Positions 10,002 through 19,621 of a stretch of DNA of 64,000 nucleotides are shown piece by piece. The stretch's first letter is position 1, and every line of letters begins with the position of its first letter. Origin of the DNA: Gammaproteobacteria bacterium (GTDB lineage Bacteria; Pseudomonadota; Gammaproteobacteria; Coxiellales; Coxiellaceae); assembly GCA_030425685.1 (NCBI GenBank), contig JAUIAD010000014.1, forward strand, positions 1-64,000, given 5' to 3'. Below the pieces are notes generated by a model. That model saw nothing but the letters and a program-made list of their open reading frames with translations, was not told where the DNA came from and ran no database searches. The translations under genes and the position numbers were made by a program.

Positions 10002-11924
10002 TTAAAGCGCACCCAGCTTAAGCAGCAATTTATGAATTGACACAAAGTGCGCCTGCACCTCCGGTGTTAATGATGCGCTTTGCATTGCTGTATCTAGGGT
10101 TTTCATATAAATAGATTCCACCGTTGCTGGCACACCTACTTTACTTCTGATTAAAGCATCCTTGGCTGGCGCGGCAAAGTCAGCTTTTTTGGTGATACTG
10201 CTTAATTTAATCGATTGCAATTCTTTAAGATTAATACGCTCTTGCTCTAACAATTCTCTACGATGCTGTTGAATCGCTTCGATCTGCTCTTTCCACCAAA
10301 TTAACGGTTTACTCTTATCGTTTCGATAACGATCAGTCGACAACTTACCAACCAAATCAACACCATGTTTTACTGATGCCTTAAGATGCTTAAAGCCTTG
10401 TAAACCCGGTGGCGTCGCACCATAGTTTTTCATACTAAATTTATAATCAACGACAGAAGCAAGATAAGTGTTAATCCCAGGGTCTGTTTGCAATAATGAC
10501 CATAAGGTATTATGCAATAAACTTGCCGTGTCGGCGCGTTTGTTAATGGTTGTGTTACTAGAATGACAGAAATACTCCATCGCGGTATTATAAGCATCAG
10601 CAAACGCCCACACAAAAAAACGTAAGCTGCGCGCCGAAGGCAGTTCATCACAGACAAACTGCTTATCATAATAAGCCCCTAAGATAGAGTAGAAAACAGA
10701 AATCGCACATAAAAAGCGGGCATATTTTTTTGATTCAAACGTGGTCTTACAGTTGTAAATACCTTTAGGCATAACCACACCTAACAGCCGAAACGGCGAC
10801 ATAATGCCGATACCGACGTTATTGAGAATCCGATCCGTTTTCATGCGTGATTTATGTTGATCATGATATCTTGATAAACGTGAACGCCCCGCATTGTCAG
10901 AAATAATTTGATGCAGATGATGACTAACCGCCTCTGCTAATGAGTTTCGCACTTCACTTTGATAAGCAACGATTAGTGCTTTTTCAGATTCAACGCGATA
11001 AATAGTTTCCGCGTCTAATAATTGATGGTGCTTACCATTACGATCACGCCACACAAAACCAGGATCATAACTCGGACGTTCGTAGTTTGATAACACAATA
11101 TGAAGATTACTATAGCGTGATGATTTTTTATAAGTCTTCTTGATCGTCTTCATATCGGTATGATTGGCCAAATGCACCTTGTCGCCTTCGCCGATTCTAA
11201 AGACGCCAAAATCAAGATCACTCTGCCCTTCATGTTCGCCACGCATGCTTTGCACGCACTTGGCCATGATATACCAAATCCAATCGTCTTCATCGCTCAT
11301 GGTTAACATCGATAAAACGTTTTTACGCCATTCGGTGTAAACTTGACTCATCTTTTGTTGGTCGATTTCAAATTTAACCTTGGTGGAACTGGATGACATG
11401 TCTTTGCCATAGTTAACGCCATAGAGCGAACTGGTATTGACCATATCACTAATGTCACTTTCTAACTGCTCCATGCGCAAGCGAGGATCATCATTAAAAG
11501 CCCCAATGCGTCCATTGGCATAATTAAAATTCTTATCACCCGGTCCTAGTGGACTCATCACACCATTGTTAGAATCGCCAAAAAGATTCCATGCCGCCCC
11601 ATTCATTGAGCCTGAACCATAGCTGGTGCGTGAAATATGATGCAATCCTTTGATAGGATCTTGTAGGACTTTTTTTGCTAAGGCGAAATAACCACCGTAA
11701 TATGGAATCGATTGTAAACCTGCCCAAATTAACTCGCTTATTACTACTTGCACATTATTCCAATGACCTGACTTTCGTTTATCTCTCGTAAAAGCAGTCA
11801 TAATTTTACGCTGGGTATTACCCATTTGTTTTGCTAGTGTTTGGTTATTTGCCTCAATGGCCTGAAGATTTTCTCTGATAATACTGGTTGCAGCTAGTGT
11901 TGTACTAGGCTCGAGCGATCTCAT
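10002..11924 (-). CDS. Uncharacterised effector-like protein (640 aa)
   Basis: No family recognised. Starts MRSLEPSTTL with an AGGGG ribosome site 8 bases upstream. The N-terminal third has a helical stretch (residues 10-50) and an amphipathic region with IPYYGGYFALAKK near residue 75. Residues 95-140 are Gly/Asn-rich. A hydrophobic patch near residue 415 (FLCAISVFYSILGAYYD) could touch a membrane. The C-terminal 120 residues are charged and helical (KEQIEAIQQHRRELLEQERINLKEL), probably coiled coil. No signal peptide. It stands alone between the C58 protease and a TetR regulator. Its context among effector candidates suggests an exported protein, but nothing in its sequence shows a function. 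Confidence 0.65.
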   Translation of the reverse strand: MRSLEPSTTLAATSIIRENLQAIEANNQTLAKQMGNTQRKIMTAFTRDKRKSGHWNNVQVVISELIWAGLQSIPYYGGYFALAKKVLQDPIKGLHHISRTSYGSGSMNGAAWNLFGDSNNGVMSPLGPGDKNFNYANGRIGAFNDDPRLRMEQLESDISDMVNTSSLYGVNYGKDMSSSSTKVKFEIDQQKMSQVYTEWRKNVLSMLTMSDEDDWIWYIMAKCVQSMRGEHEGQSDLDFGVFRIGEGDKVHLANHTDMKTIKKTYKKSSRYSNLHIVLSNYERPSYDPGFVWRDRNGKHHQLLDAETIYRVESEKALIVAYQSEVRNSLAEAVSHHLHQIISDNAGRSRLSRYHDQHKSRMKTDRILNNVGIGIMSPFRLLGVVMPKGIYNCKTTFESKKYARFLCAISVFYSILGAYYDKQFVCDELPSARSLRFFVWAFADAYNTAMEYFCHSSNTTINKRADTASLLHNTLWSLLQTDPGINTYLASVVDYKFSMKNYGATPPGLQGFKHLKASVKHGVDLVGKLSTDRYRNDKSKPLIWWKEQIEAIQQHRRELLEQERINLKELQSIKLSSITKKADFAAPAKDALIRSKVGVPATVESIYMKTLDTAMQSASLTPEVQAHFVSIHKLLLKLGAL

Positions 11925-12080
11925 AGTTTATACCCCTGTTCATATGGAAGGATGCACCACATCAATTTAATGTTGCAAAAATAACGACAGAAGGTTAAGA
12001 GTTGATAGATATGTTTAAATAATAGCCAATATTTATGTCGGGCCTATGTCAGTATTATGACGGTATTATGTCGAAAGGGC

Positions 12081-12677
12081 TTAAAGTTCAGTCGTTCGAT
12101 AAGCTAGAGTTTCTTTCAAACAACCTAGCACAAAACGCAAATACTCATCGCGTTTTTCAGCTGTTTGTCGTTCTGCGAGGGGGGAGTAAAAAATAGCTAT
12201 TGAGGATTGTGCCATGTAGTCAATAATATTATTAGGATCAATGTCATCGCGCATTTCTTTTTTGGCTTGTAGCTCTTTAATGGGTTCTAACCATGTTCTT
12301 GGAGAAAATAAATGCCTACCAGTAAGGTCATCGTTCTTACCAGTTTGTTTTTCTAAAATTTGCCACCAGACTATACGAGATGCTTCAGGGTAGTTTTTAT
12401 AAAGCTCAAAACGGTTGCAAATAACATGCTCTAAAAAATCGTTGAGACTATTACAGTGTTCAAGTGGGTTATAGTCCAATTGGATAGTGCTAACAACATG
12501 CTTTTTAACCTCATGCCACAGCTTCTCTTTATCTGAAAAATGATGATAAATAACCCCTAAGCTTACATGTGCTTGCTCAGCAATATCACGAATGGAAGTA
12601 CCGGCAAAGCCTTTAGCAGCGAACAGCATTTTGGCGGCTTCTAGCACACTTTCACGTTTTTTACTCTTCTTAGCCAT
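12081..12677 (-). CDS. TetR/AcrR-family transcriptional repressor
   Basis: Residues 8-55 form a classic TetR helix-turn-helix domain: RESVLEAAKMLFAAKGFAGTS, then IRDIAEQAHVSLGVIYHHFSDKEKLW. The C-terminal half (about 140 aa) is an all-helical ligand-binding and dimer domain with no recognisable ligand. Length of about 198 aa is usual for the family. An upstream ATG at 12692 is possible, but the MAKKSKKRESV start fits the family better. No adjacent transporter or enzyme is divergently placed, so its target is not evident. It is a candidate binder for the palindromes found upstream of effector-like genes (speculation). Confidence 0.9.
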   Translation of the reverse strand: MAKKSKKRESVLEAAKMLFAAKGFAGTSIRDIAEQAHVSLGVIYHHFSDKEKLWHEVKKHVVSTIQLDYNPLEHCNSLNDFLEHVICNRFELYKNYPEASRIVWWQILEKQTGKNDDLTGRHLFSPRTWLEPIKELQAKKEMRDDIDPNNIIDYMAQSSIAIFYSPLAERQTAEKRDEYLRFVLGCLKETLAYRTTEL

Positions 12678-12807
12678 AACATCCTGTAACAAATTCTAGA
12701 TGATCTCAAGTGACAACAGGCTTGAGTCACCGCCTACATTTCCACCCTATCAGACTAGCACTTGCTGAATATGGGTGTCAAAACGTTACCCATTAATACC
12801 TCACAAC

Positions 12808-12981
12808 AGGAGTTTCGCACTTTCAGTGCAAACCTCCTTCCTGGTTATATTTCGCCTATGCGAGACTAGCTCGCATTGACGGCCTGTGCCCGTTAGGGTG
12901 CGATTCAAGGGGAGAATCCCGATTCTCCCCTTGAAAATCCCCATCGGGATTTGTTTTGGTCCGCACAAGTGCGAAACTCCT
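12808..12981. mobile_element. MITE-like element with 15-base terminal inverted repeats
   Basis: A 174-base element bounded by AGGAGTTTCGCACTT (12808-12822) and its inverse AAGTGCGAAACTCCT (12967-12981). It contains inner hairpins (GCGAGACTAGCTCGC near 12860; GGGGAGAATCCCGATTCTCCCC near 12910). Its first 76 bases recur in inverse orientation at 21351-21426 with three differences. It has no coding capacity. No clear target duplication is visible. The rest of the 12693-13108 gap shows nothing else. Confidence 0.6.
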
Positions 12982-13108
12982 ATCAGACTTAAAAATGACC
13001 ACCGCCTCTAGCAATACGCCATGAAAGATTTTTATTCTATTTAATACTCAGTTAATAATTAGAGCGGATAATGAGTCCTTTATTAAGAAAAAACACCCGA
13101 GATAGATT

Positions 13109-13972
13109 GTGCGAAAAGAGACACATAGATATAAAAAAGGCGATATACTTTTAAAAATAGATACTAGAGGCGTTTATGGTGAAGGCACTACCCGACATCA
13201 CGTTATGATGGTTGTTGGCCAACAAGGGCCAAACCCTATTGTCACCCATCTACATACAAACTCCACCCCGAGAAAATATAGAGCTGATATAGAAGAACTA
13301 TCCCTTAAGAGGGTGAGATATTTGGTTTTACTACGCCCACAGTGGCCAACGTCGTTTGCAGAAAAATTAGTAACTAATATTGGCTTGGCTGAATTATCAG
13401 GCATGTTTTGCTTATCACCTAGTCGAGTTGAAAAACAACTACAAGCGCGCGGTGAATTTAACCCTACTTCAAGCTCACCGGTAGAGCAAAAAAAAGGAGT
13501 TCAAGGCTTAAATGAACGCTTCGAAAAACACGTCGATCAAGGCAAAGGTTTAACCTCACTATCCCCCAGCGAACCTGTTTACCAAACCTGTCATGAATTT
13601 ATCTTCTCGATAATCCATTTCACCTATAATGAAATGGAATTAAGTATTCCCCAATGGCTGCAGATTGCTCCTGAGGATGCATGGGCTGACTATGTTTTTG
13701 GAATGTCTCGCTACTTTAAAAATGAAGGTATTGAAGAGTATGAAACCGCTAAAATTGCCAGGTATTTAAGAAGGGTAGCGGAACAAAAGCAGGCAACAAC
13801 TTCCGCTAAAGTATTAGAACAAAAGTCCCGGCAAAAACCAGCATCTAAATCAAAAGGCAGCTTCTTTAATCCATTTAGGCTCTTCAGAAAAAACAAAGGC
13901 CCCGCATCAACACCCAAGGCGCAGACAAGCAGCTTAGCGTCTACTCCTGCAGAAAGTATCAAAAATAGATAG
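13109..13972 (+). CDS. Permuted papain-like (YiiX/NlpC-P60-type) protein candidate
   Basis: Begins with a GTG at 13109 (GAGAT about 8 bases upstream). Early residues read GDILLKID, then RHHVMMVVG (H30/H31) and a run ending KRVRYLVLLRP near residue 77. These match the start of circularly permuted papain-like hydrolases, where a His-bearing strand comes first. A Cys in VYQTCHEFIFSIIHF (C161) fits the later Cys-bearing helix (C.E.(V/I)). Residues 225-287 are a basic Lys/Ser/Ala-rich tail with GSFFNPFRLFRKNKG. Such enzymes cleave amide or ester bonds; substrate unknown. The match is by motif order only, and inserts between the motifs are larger than usual, so this could be another fold. Confidence 0.5.
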   Translation: MRKETHRYKKGDILLKIDTRGVYGEGTTRHHVMMVVGQQGPNPIVTHLHTNSTPRKYRADIEELSLKRVRYLVLLRPQWPTSFAEKLVTNIGLAELSGMFCLSPSRVEKQLQARGEFNPTSSSPVEQKKGVQGLNERFEKHVDQGKGLTSLSPSEPVYQTCHEFIFSIIHFTYNEMELSIPQWLQIAPEDAWADYVFGMSRYFKNEGIEEYETAKIARYLRRVAEQKQATTSAKVLEQKSRQKPASKSKGSFFNPFRLFRKNKGPASTPKAQTSSLASTPAESIKNR

Positions 13973-14015
13973 CGAAGCAAAACAGTTGTTAATGCCAAGG
14001 TTGGCTAAAACATGT

Positions 14016-14042
14016 GTCATCCCGCACTTGATGCGGGATGAC
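14016..14042. repeat. Perfect hairpin of dispersed type
   Basis: GTCATCCCGCA (14016-14026) and TGCGGGATGAC (14032-14042) are exact inverted arms around a 5-base loop. This palindrome is familiar as a dispersed intergenic repeat in several intracellular proteobacteria. It leads directly into the tandem repeat that follows. Confidence 0.6.
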
Positions 14043-14241
14043 GAGGCTTGGGCAGAGGCGCCAAATCTAGCTGGATCGATGACGAGGTTTAGGCAAAGAC
14101 GCCGAATCTAGCTGGATCGATGACGAGGTTTAGGCAAAGACGCCAAATCTAGCTGGATCGATGACGAGATTTAGACAAAGACACCGAATCTAGCCGGATC
14201 GACGACGAAGCTTAAATAGAAACACCAGATTTCACTAGGAT
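14037..14241. repeat. Five tandem copies of a 41-base repeat
   Basis: Unit starts at 14037, 14078, 14119, 14160 and 14201, each beginning GA(T/C)GACGA and containing A(A/T)CTAGC.GGATC. Units 2 and 3 are almost identical; unit 5 is the most diverged. There are no spacers, so this is not a CRISPR array. The last unit runs into the first possible ATG of the chloride transporter gene. Confidence 0.85.
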
Positions 14242-14311
14242 GACAGAGCACAGTGACCATTTGCTCCCCTATAAGATAAAGATTAAGATAAAGAAATCAT
14301 ATAAGCTAATA

Positions 14312-15652
14312 ATGGATACACGGATGTCTAAGCTGCATGCGCTCAAAAAGAAAACCATCGATTCGCTAATAAAATTTGAACTACTACATGTTAGTTTGAT
14401 TTTCTGGCTAGGTGGTATTCTTGTCGGCTTAGCCGCTGTTGCTTTAGCAATAGGCGCGCTTAAAGTGCAACACTTTGTCCTGCGCGTTATGCCGCAACAT
14501 GCCTATTGGATGCTATTGATCAGTCCGCTAGGGCTGATGCTTATCGTATTAATCACCCGCCTGTTTTTCCAAGGCGCCAATGGCAGTGGCATTCCACAAT
14601 CCAAGTATGCTTTGGAACTAAGGGAAAATGCTAAACGCAATTATTTATTATCCCTACGCATTGCTTTAGGCAATTTCCTGGTGATTCCAGCGTTTTTCTG
14701 TGGCGTCTCGATTGGTCGCGAAGGGCCCACCGTGCAAGTAGGCGCATCGATAATGCTAGCGCTTTCAAAACTAGCGCCCTTTAAGCAAGTTGATATTCGT
14801 CGCGGTTTGATTATGGCTGGTGGTGCTGCCGGTATTGCTGCTGCTTTTAACACCCCGCTCGGTGGTATTGTCTTTGCTATTGAGGAACTGGCTGATTACT
14901 TTTCTGGTAAGCTCTCAGCAACCATTGTTGCAACGGTGGTTATTAGTGGCGTCGTCTGTATTTTCTTTTTAGGCTATTACACTTATTTTGGCGTAGCCAA
15001 AGGCCATATTAGCGATTGGCAAGGCTGGTTATCGATGCTGATTTGTAGCATTGTTGGCGGTGTATTTGGCGGCTTCTTTGCCATACTGGTCGTCAAATGC
15101 ATGATATTTATGAGCAAACGCTCAACCAAACAGCTTGTCTTATTAGCCGGCATTATTGGTTTAATCGTCGCCGCTATCGGCATTCTGATGCACGGCTCAA
15201 CCTGGGGCAGTGGTTATACTGTTAGCCAAAATATTTTAAATGGCGAGCACCAACCTTGGTACTTCCCATTTGTTAAAATCTTTGTAACGCTGATCTCTTT
15301 TATGAGTGGCCTGCCCGGTGGTTTTTTTGCCCCGACATTGTGTGCTGGTGCTGGTTTTGGCCAGATCATTTCGCATTTTTTTCCCACAGTTCCCGCCGAT
15401 ATTATTATCGTCATGGCTATGGTGTCGTATTTTTCTGGCGTTACACAAAGCCCGATTACTTGCTTTGCCATCGTTTATGAAATGGTTCAGCGCTCAGATA
15501 TGCTCGTGCCATTAATGGCAGCAGCACTGATAGCCAAAATGATTTCGACCCTAATCTGTAAGGAACCGATATACGATCAGTTGGTTGAAAAAATCTGGTG
15601 TAAGAAAGTCGAAAAGCACGCCTCTAAAAAAATAGCGCACGAAAGCAAATAA
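14312..15652 (+). CDS. ClC-family chloride channel/antiporter
   Basis: Voltage-gated chloride channel fold in the inner membrane with 10 or more hydrophobic helices. All signature motifs are present: GSGIP (residues 91-95 from this start), GREGPTVQ with the gating glutamate (E137), FNTPLGGIVFAIEEL with the proton-pathway glutamate position, PGGFFAP, and EPIYDQL near the end with the central Tyr. The retained proton glutamate suggests H+/Cl- exchange rather than a pure channel. An ATG at 14240 is also in frame, but it lies inside the last 41-base repeat and adds a Lys-rich leader not usual for the family, so I prefer 14312 (MDTRMSK); neither has a strong ribosome site. Likely role: acid resistance or charge balance. 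Confidence 0.93.
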   Translation: MDTRMSKLHALKKKTIDSLIKFELLHVSLIFWLGGILVGLAAVALAIGALKVQHFVLRVMPQHAYWMLLISPLGLMLIVLITRLFFQGANGSGIPQSKYALELRENAKRNYLLSLRIALGNFLVIPAFFCGVSIGREGPTVQVGASIMLALSKLAPFKQVDIRRGLIMAGGAAGIAAAFNTPLGGIVFAIEELADYFSGKLSATIVATVVISGVVCIFFLGYYTYFGVAKGHISDWQGWLSMLICSIVGGVFGGFFAILVVKCMIFMSKRSTKQLVLLAGIIGLIVAAIGILMHGSTWGSGYTVSQNILNGEHQPWYFPFVKIFVTLISFMSGLPGGFFAPTLCAGAGFGQIISHFFPTVPADIIIVMAMVSYFSGVTQSPITCFAIVYEMVQRSDMLVPLMAAALIAKMISTLICKEPIYDQLVEKIWCKKVEKHASKKIAHESK

Positions 15653-15678
15653 AATCAATCAGTTAATATTAAACCTAC

Positions 15679-15684
15679 TATAAT
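15679..15684 (+). promoter_or_regulatory. TATAAT box upstream of the RTX repeat gene
   Basis: CTATAATTATAG lies 36 bases before the ATG at 15720. It resembles the TATAAT-bearing block in front of the Calx-beta genes but without the TAATTAGG part, so it is probably an ordinary -10 element. Confidence 0.35.
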
Positions 15685-15719
15685 TATAGTGTTACGAAGA
15701 TTATTAGACCATACACATA

Positions 15720-18700
15720 ATGGCAAATTTAATCAAAGACAATATTCTATGGAAGAAACACAAACCAGCTGCAACACATTTTTTTAAATTAAACGCCGTT
15801 GCCCTGGTTCTTTTGCAGCAAAAAAACTTACCATTAATGGAATCAGCTGTCATAAACGATTTAGCTCTACAGCTCGAAGAAAAATCGTTTATCGCACAAG
15901 ATGCTCGTTTTGACACAAGTACTGAAGAAGCTGTCAACACCCAGACTGCCGAGCAAATTAGAGGTTCAGAGAATTTCTTTATTAATGAAACCATCGCTAA
16001 AGAACCCACTAACGTTGCAACAACTGATAATGACAACGCCATAGCAACAGAACAAACCAGCGACCCCTTACCTTCTCCCGAGGATGCACCACCAACTCCA
16101 GCTGAAGCGCTAAATGCAGATAATGATGGTAGTGAAGCAGCCACTACGACCATAAATACTGGCTCATTGAGCGCTGACAACAACCTATCAGCTTCATTTG
16201 GTGGCTTAGTATTAAGCCCTATTCAAGTAGAGGATGTACTGACCGCAAATGCCGTTGCGCAAGAAGTGCAAAACGCCAATGAGAACTTGACCGATGCAGA
16301 CCCCATCGATCCAGTAGACCCGGTAGATCCTATCGAGCCGGATCCTGAATTGAGCTTAGATCCGATAGCAGATATGACTATTGATGAAAATAACTTGCTA
16401 TTTTTTGTTGCTACAACGATGACTAAGGATATTACTCCCAATGAGCTAGACTTTTTTATTTCCTCCGAACCCTACCCTAATTCAGGCGCTACCATTTCAG
16501 ATGTGGGTTTATTTCAATGGACACCACCAATCAATACTAACATGATACCAATACCACCATCACCACCAACAGTGATCCAAGAAGGTATGGATTATAGCTT
16601 TGAAATTACTGTTACGGGTCCAGATAGCTTATCTGACTCACAAAATTTTACGGTTTATGCGAATAAATTTGATAACAGTATTCCCGGAAGCTCAGACAAC
16701 TGCACCGCCAGTTACTTCTATAAAATCACAGGCACTAATGCTGCTGAAACGATTAACGGCACAGCTCGATATGATTTGATTTATGGTGGCGATGATGACG
16801 ATATCATTTATGGCATGGAAGGTAATGACACCATCATAGGAGAGCGTGGCGCTGATATGCTATTCGGTAATGAAGGCGAAGATAGCTTTCTCTTTTATGA
16901 CTCCAACCAAGGAGATGACACAATCGATGGTGGGCCAGGTGATGATACCATTTATGCATGCAGCAACAATGTTATTATTGGGTTACAAACGTTTAGCAGT
17001 ATTGAAAAAATTACCGGCAATAGCAACAGCAATATTAGAATACAAGGCACCATTGATGACAATATTTTAAATTTTAGCGAAACACAAATTGCTGATATTA
17101 GCTATATTGATGCACTCGCAGGGGCTGATACGATTACAACCTCTAATCTAACTAGTGATGTGCTCTATCGTGGTGATACAGGCAATGATATATTTAATTT
17201 AAGTAACACTGCCAATGCCAAACTGCAATATAAAAATGGTAACAATGGTTACGATACTTTTAATGGCAATATCGCTAACGACACCACGATCATTACCGCG
17301 GAAGCTTATCAAAGTGGTGCCAACATTGGCCTTTCAGAAAATTTCACCAATGGTGTTGATATAATCAGCTCGAATACTTTTAGTAATGTGACAGTACGCG
17401 GTCAAAGTACTGATGACAACTGGGACTTTAGTGAAACCAGCTTTAACAGTATCGATGAAATTAACTCTAACAGCGGAGCTGATACAATAACCACATCTAA
17501 TAAGAGCTTCGCCCAATACCGTGGTGCACAAGACAATGATCATTTTGAACTAAGCCAAACACAAGGCGCTGAATTTCTTTATCAAGGAAGCACAGTCAGC
17601 AATGGCTTTGACACATTTAATGGCAACAATGGTGGCGATAGTATTACTTTTAAAGCCGTTGCTCTAGCGAACAATACGCAAATTGGCTTAGACGATAACT
17701 ACTCCAGCGGCGTAGATGAGATTAGCGGTGATACTCATAATAATGTGCAAGTACGCGGTCAAAATAGCGGAAATACCTGGGATTTTAGCGAAACCGCCAT
17801 CACCAATATTAGCGAAATTAATTCTGGCCGTGGCGCAGATATGGTAACCACATCCAATTTAAGTTTTGCTAAATACCGTGGTGATCGAGGCAATGATCAT
17901 TTTGAATTAAGTCAAACGCAAGGGGCCGAATTCCTCTATCGCGGAAACACCAATAACAATGGCTTTGACTCATTTAATGGAAACAATAGTGGCGATAGTA
18001 TTACTTTTAAAGCCGTTGCTCTATCAAACAATACCCTAATCGGATTAAACAACATTTACACTAATGGTGTGGATGAGATTAGCGGTGATACTTTTAACAA
18101 TGTGCAAGTACGTGGTCAAAATTCTAGTGACACTTGGGACTTCAGTAAAACCTCATTTACCAATATTAGCGTAATTAACCCTGGCCGTGATGCAGATATG
18201 GTAACGACATCCGATTTAAGCTTTGCTAAATATCGTGGAGATAGAGGCAATGATCATTTTGAATTAAGTCAATCACAAGGGGCCGAATTCCTCTATCGCG
18301 GAAACACAAGTAATAATGGCTTTGACTCATTTAATGGCAACAATAGTGGCGATAGTATTACTTTTAAAGCCATTGCTCTAGCGAACAATACACAGATTGG
18401 CTTAAATAATAACTACTCTAATGGCGTCGATGAGATTGATGGTGGTACTTATAACAATGTGCAAGTACGTGGTCAAACTTCAAGTGATACTTGGGACTTT
18501 AGCCAAACCACCTTTACCAATATCAGCTTAATCAACCCTAGCCGTGGTGCAGATAGGGTAACAACATCCGATTTAAGCTTTGCTAAATACCGTGGGGATA
18601 GAGGCAATGATCATTTTGAATTAAGTCAAACGCAAGGGGCTGAGTTCCTCTATCAAGGAGGCACGGGTAATAATGGCTTTGACTCATTTAGTGGAAACAC

Positions 18701-19610
18701 TAGTGGCGATAGTATTACTTTTAAAGCCATTGCTCTATCGAACAATACGCAGATTGGCTTAAATAACAACTACTCTAATGGCGTCGATGAGATCGACGGT
18801 GACACTTATAACAATGTCCAAGTCCGCGGTCAAAATAGCAGTGACACTTGGGACTTTAGCCAAACCACCATCACCAATATTAGTGAAATTAATTCTGGCC
18901 GTGGCGTAGACATGGTAACGACATCTGATTTAAGCTTTGCCAAATATCGTGGTGATAGAGGCAATGATCATTTTGAATTAAGCCAAATAACAGGTGCTGA
19001 TTTTCTCTATCGTGGCAGTACCACCAGCAATGGCTTTGATACTTTTAGTGGAAACATTAGCAATGATGGCATTGACTTTACTGCACTGGCACTGAGTAAC
19101 AATACCCGCATTGGTATTGCTACTGGCTATACCAATGGTGTTGATGAGTTTGATGGTGATGGAAAAAATGGCGTGGAGGTGTGGGGTACTTCTGGTAATG
19201 ATGTATGGGATTTCAGTGAGACCACGTTTACGGACATCAGGGAAATAGAAGCTCGCCAAGGCACAAATGATATTACAACGTCCAATGCAAGCGCCGCCAC
19301 CTATCGCAGTATTAATAGCGGCACGGATACATACCGCCTAAATAGCGGTGCTAGCCCATCTGATTTGGATACAATTGTTGGCTTTAGGAGCAACCTGGGT
19401 GATAAACTCGATGTTTCGCAATTAAACTTTACAGCACCTGGTCCTAATAACGTCAATGTAGGAAGTTATATTAACTTAAATTACATCGGCACTGGCACAG
19501 AAGTGCGAATTGACCTTAATGGTACGGGAACTTTCGGCCCAGGAGATACCTATGTATTTTTAGACAATGTTAATCTCACTGATCCAAATGAAGGCTGGTT
19601 AGAGTTCTAA
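15720..19610 (+). CDS. RTX-type secreted repeat protein (1296 aa)
   Basis: A basic leader with a short hydrophobic segment (residues 20-34) is followed by an acidic, Thr/Ala-rich region. Near residues 190-200 there is a DPVDPVDPIEPDP run. A degenerate cadherin-like/putative Ig domain covers roughly residues 205-318 (..PIADMTIDENNLLFF.., ..GLFQWTPP..). RTX-like calcium-binding nonapeptides lie near residues 348-405 (GGDDDDIIYGMEGNDTI, GGPGDDTIYA). Then come about seven copies of a 119-residue repeat (..VRGQ...TWDFS.T.., ..YRGDRGNDHFELSQ..GAEFLY.G.., ..NNT.IGL...Y.NGVDEI.G..). The last 80 residues (DTIVGFRSNLGDKLDVSQL ... DTYVFLDNVNL) match C-terminal type I secretion target domains. Probably exported by an ABC/MFP/TolC system encoded elsewhere. 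It ends 12 bases from the convergent prepilin gene. Confidence 0.85.
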   Translation: MANLIKDNILWKKHKPAATHFFKLNAVALVLLQQKNLPLMESAVINDLALQLEEKSFIAQDARFDTSTEEAVNTQTAEQIRGSENFFINETIAKEPTNVATTDNDNAIATEQTSDPLPSPEDAPPTPAEALNADNDGSEAATTTINTGSLSADNNLSASFGGLVLSPIQVEDVLTANAVAQEVQNANENLTDADPIDPVDPVDPIEPDPELSLDPIADMTIDENNLLFFVATTMTKDITPNELDFFISSEPYPNSGATISDVGLFQWTPPINTNMIPIPPSPPTVIQEGMDYSFEITVTGPDSLSDSQNFTVYANKFDNSIPGSSDNCTASYFYKITGTNAAETINGTARYDLIYGGDDDDIIYGMEGNDTIIGERGADMLFGNEGEDSFLFYDSNQGDDTIDGGPGDDTIYACSNNVIIGLQTFSSIEKITGNSNSNIRIQGTIDDNILNFSETQIADISYIDALAGADTITTSNLTSDVLYRGDTGNDIFNLSNTANAKLQYKNGNNGYDTFNGNIANDTTIITAEAYQSGANIGLSENFTNGVDIISSNTFSNVTVRGQSTDDNWDFSETSFNSIDEINSNSGADTITTSNKSFAQYRGAQDNDHFELSQTQGAEFLYQGSTVSNGFDTFNGNNGGDSITFKAVALANNTQIGLDDNYSSGVDEISGDTHNNVQVRGQNSGNTWDFSETAITNISEINSGRGADMVTTSNLSFAKYRGDRGNDHFELSQTQGAEFLYRGNTNNNGFDSFNGNNSGDSITFKAVALSNNTLIGLNNIYTNGVDEISGDTFNNVQVRGQNSSDTWDFSKTSFTNISVINPGRDADMVTTSDLSFAKYRGDRGNDHFELSQSQGAEFLYRGNTSNNGFDSFNGNNSGDSITFKAIALANNTQIGLNNNYSNGVDEIDGGTYNNVQVRGQTSSDTWDFSQTTFTNISLINPSRGADRVTTSDLSFAKYRGDRGNDHFELSQTQGAEFLYQGGTGNNGFDSFSGNTSGDSITFKAIALSNNTQIGLNNNYSNGVDEIDGDTYNNVQVRGQNSSDTWDFSQTTITNISEINSGRGVDMVTTSDLSFAKYRGDRGNDHFELSQITGADFLYRGSTTSNGFDTFSGNISNDGIDFTALALSNNTRIGIATGYTNGVDEFDGDGKNGVEVWGTSGNDVWDFSETTFTDIREIEARQGTNDITTSNASAATYRSINSGTDTYRLNSGASPSDLDTIVGFRSNLGDKLDVSQLNFTAPGPNNVNVGSYINLNYIGTGTEVRIDLNGTGTFGPGDTYVFLDNVNLTDPNEGWLEF
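17388..19170 (+). repeat. In-gene 357-base tandem repeats
   Basis: Five well-conserved copies of a 357-base (119-aa) unit start near 17388, 17745, 18102, 18459 and 18816, with a degenerate copy before and a partial copy after. Central copies are highly similar in DNA (for example the stretch around GGCAATGATCATTTTGAATT), so recent expansion or gene conversion is likely and copy number may vary between strains. Confidence 0.85.
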
Positions 19611-19621
19611 TAATCCTAAAC

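Noticed and set aside
14037-14241. Regular repeats that could suggest a CRISPR array
   Set aside because: Units are directly abutting 41-base copies with no unique spacers and no cas genes nearby.
15704-16183. Open frame on the minus strand opposite the RTX gene start
   Set aside because: It mirrors the Thr/Ala-rich coding sequence of the plus-strand gene, has no ribosome site and no recognisable product.
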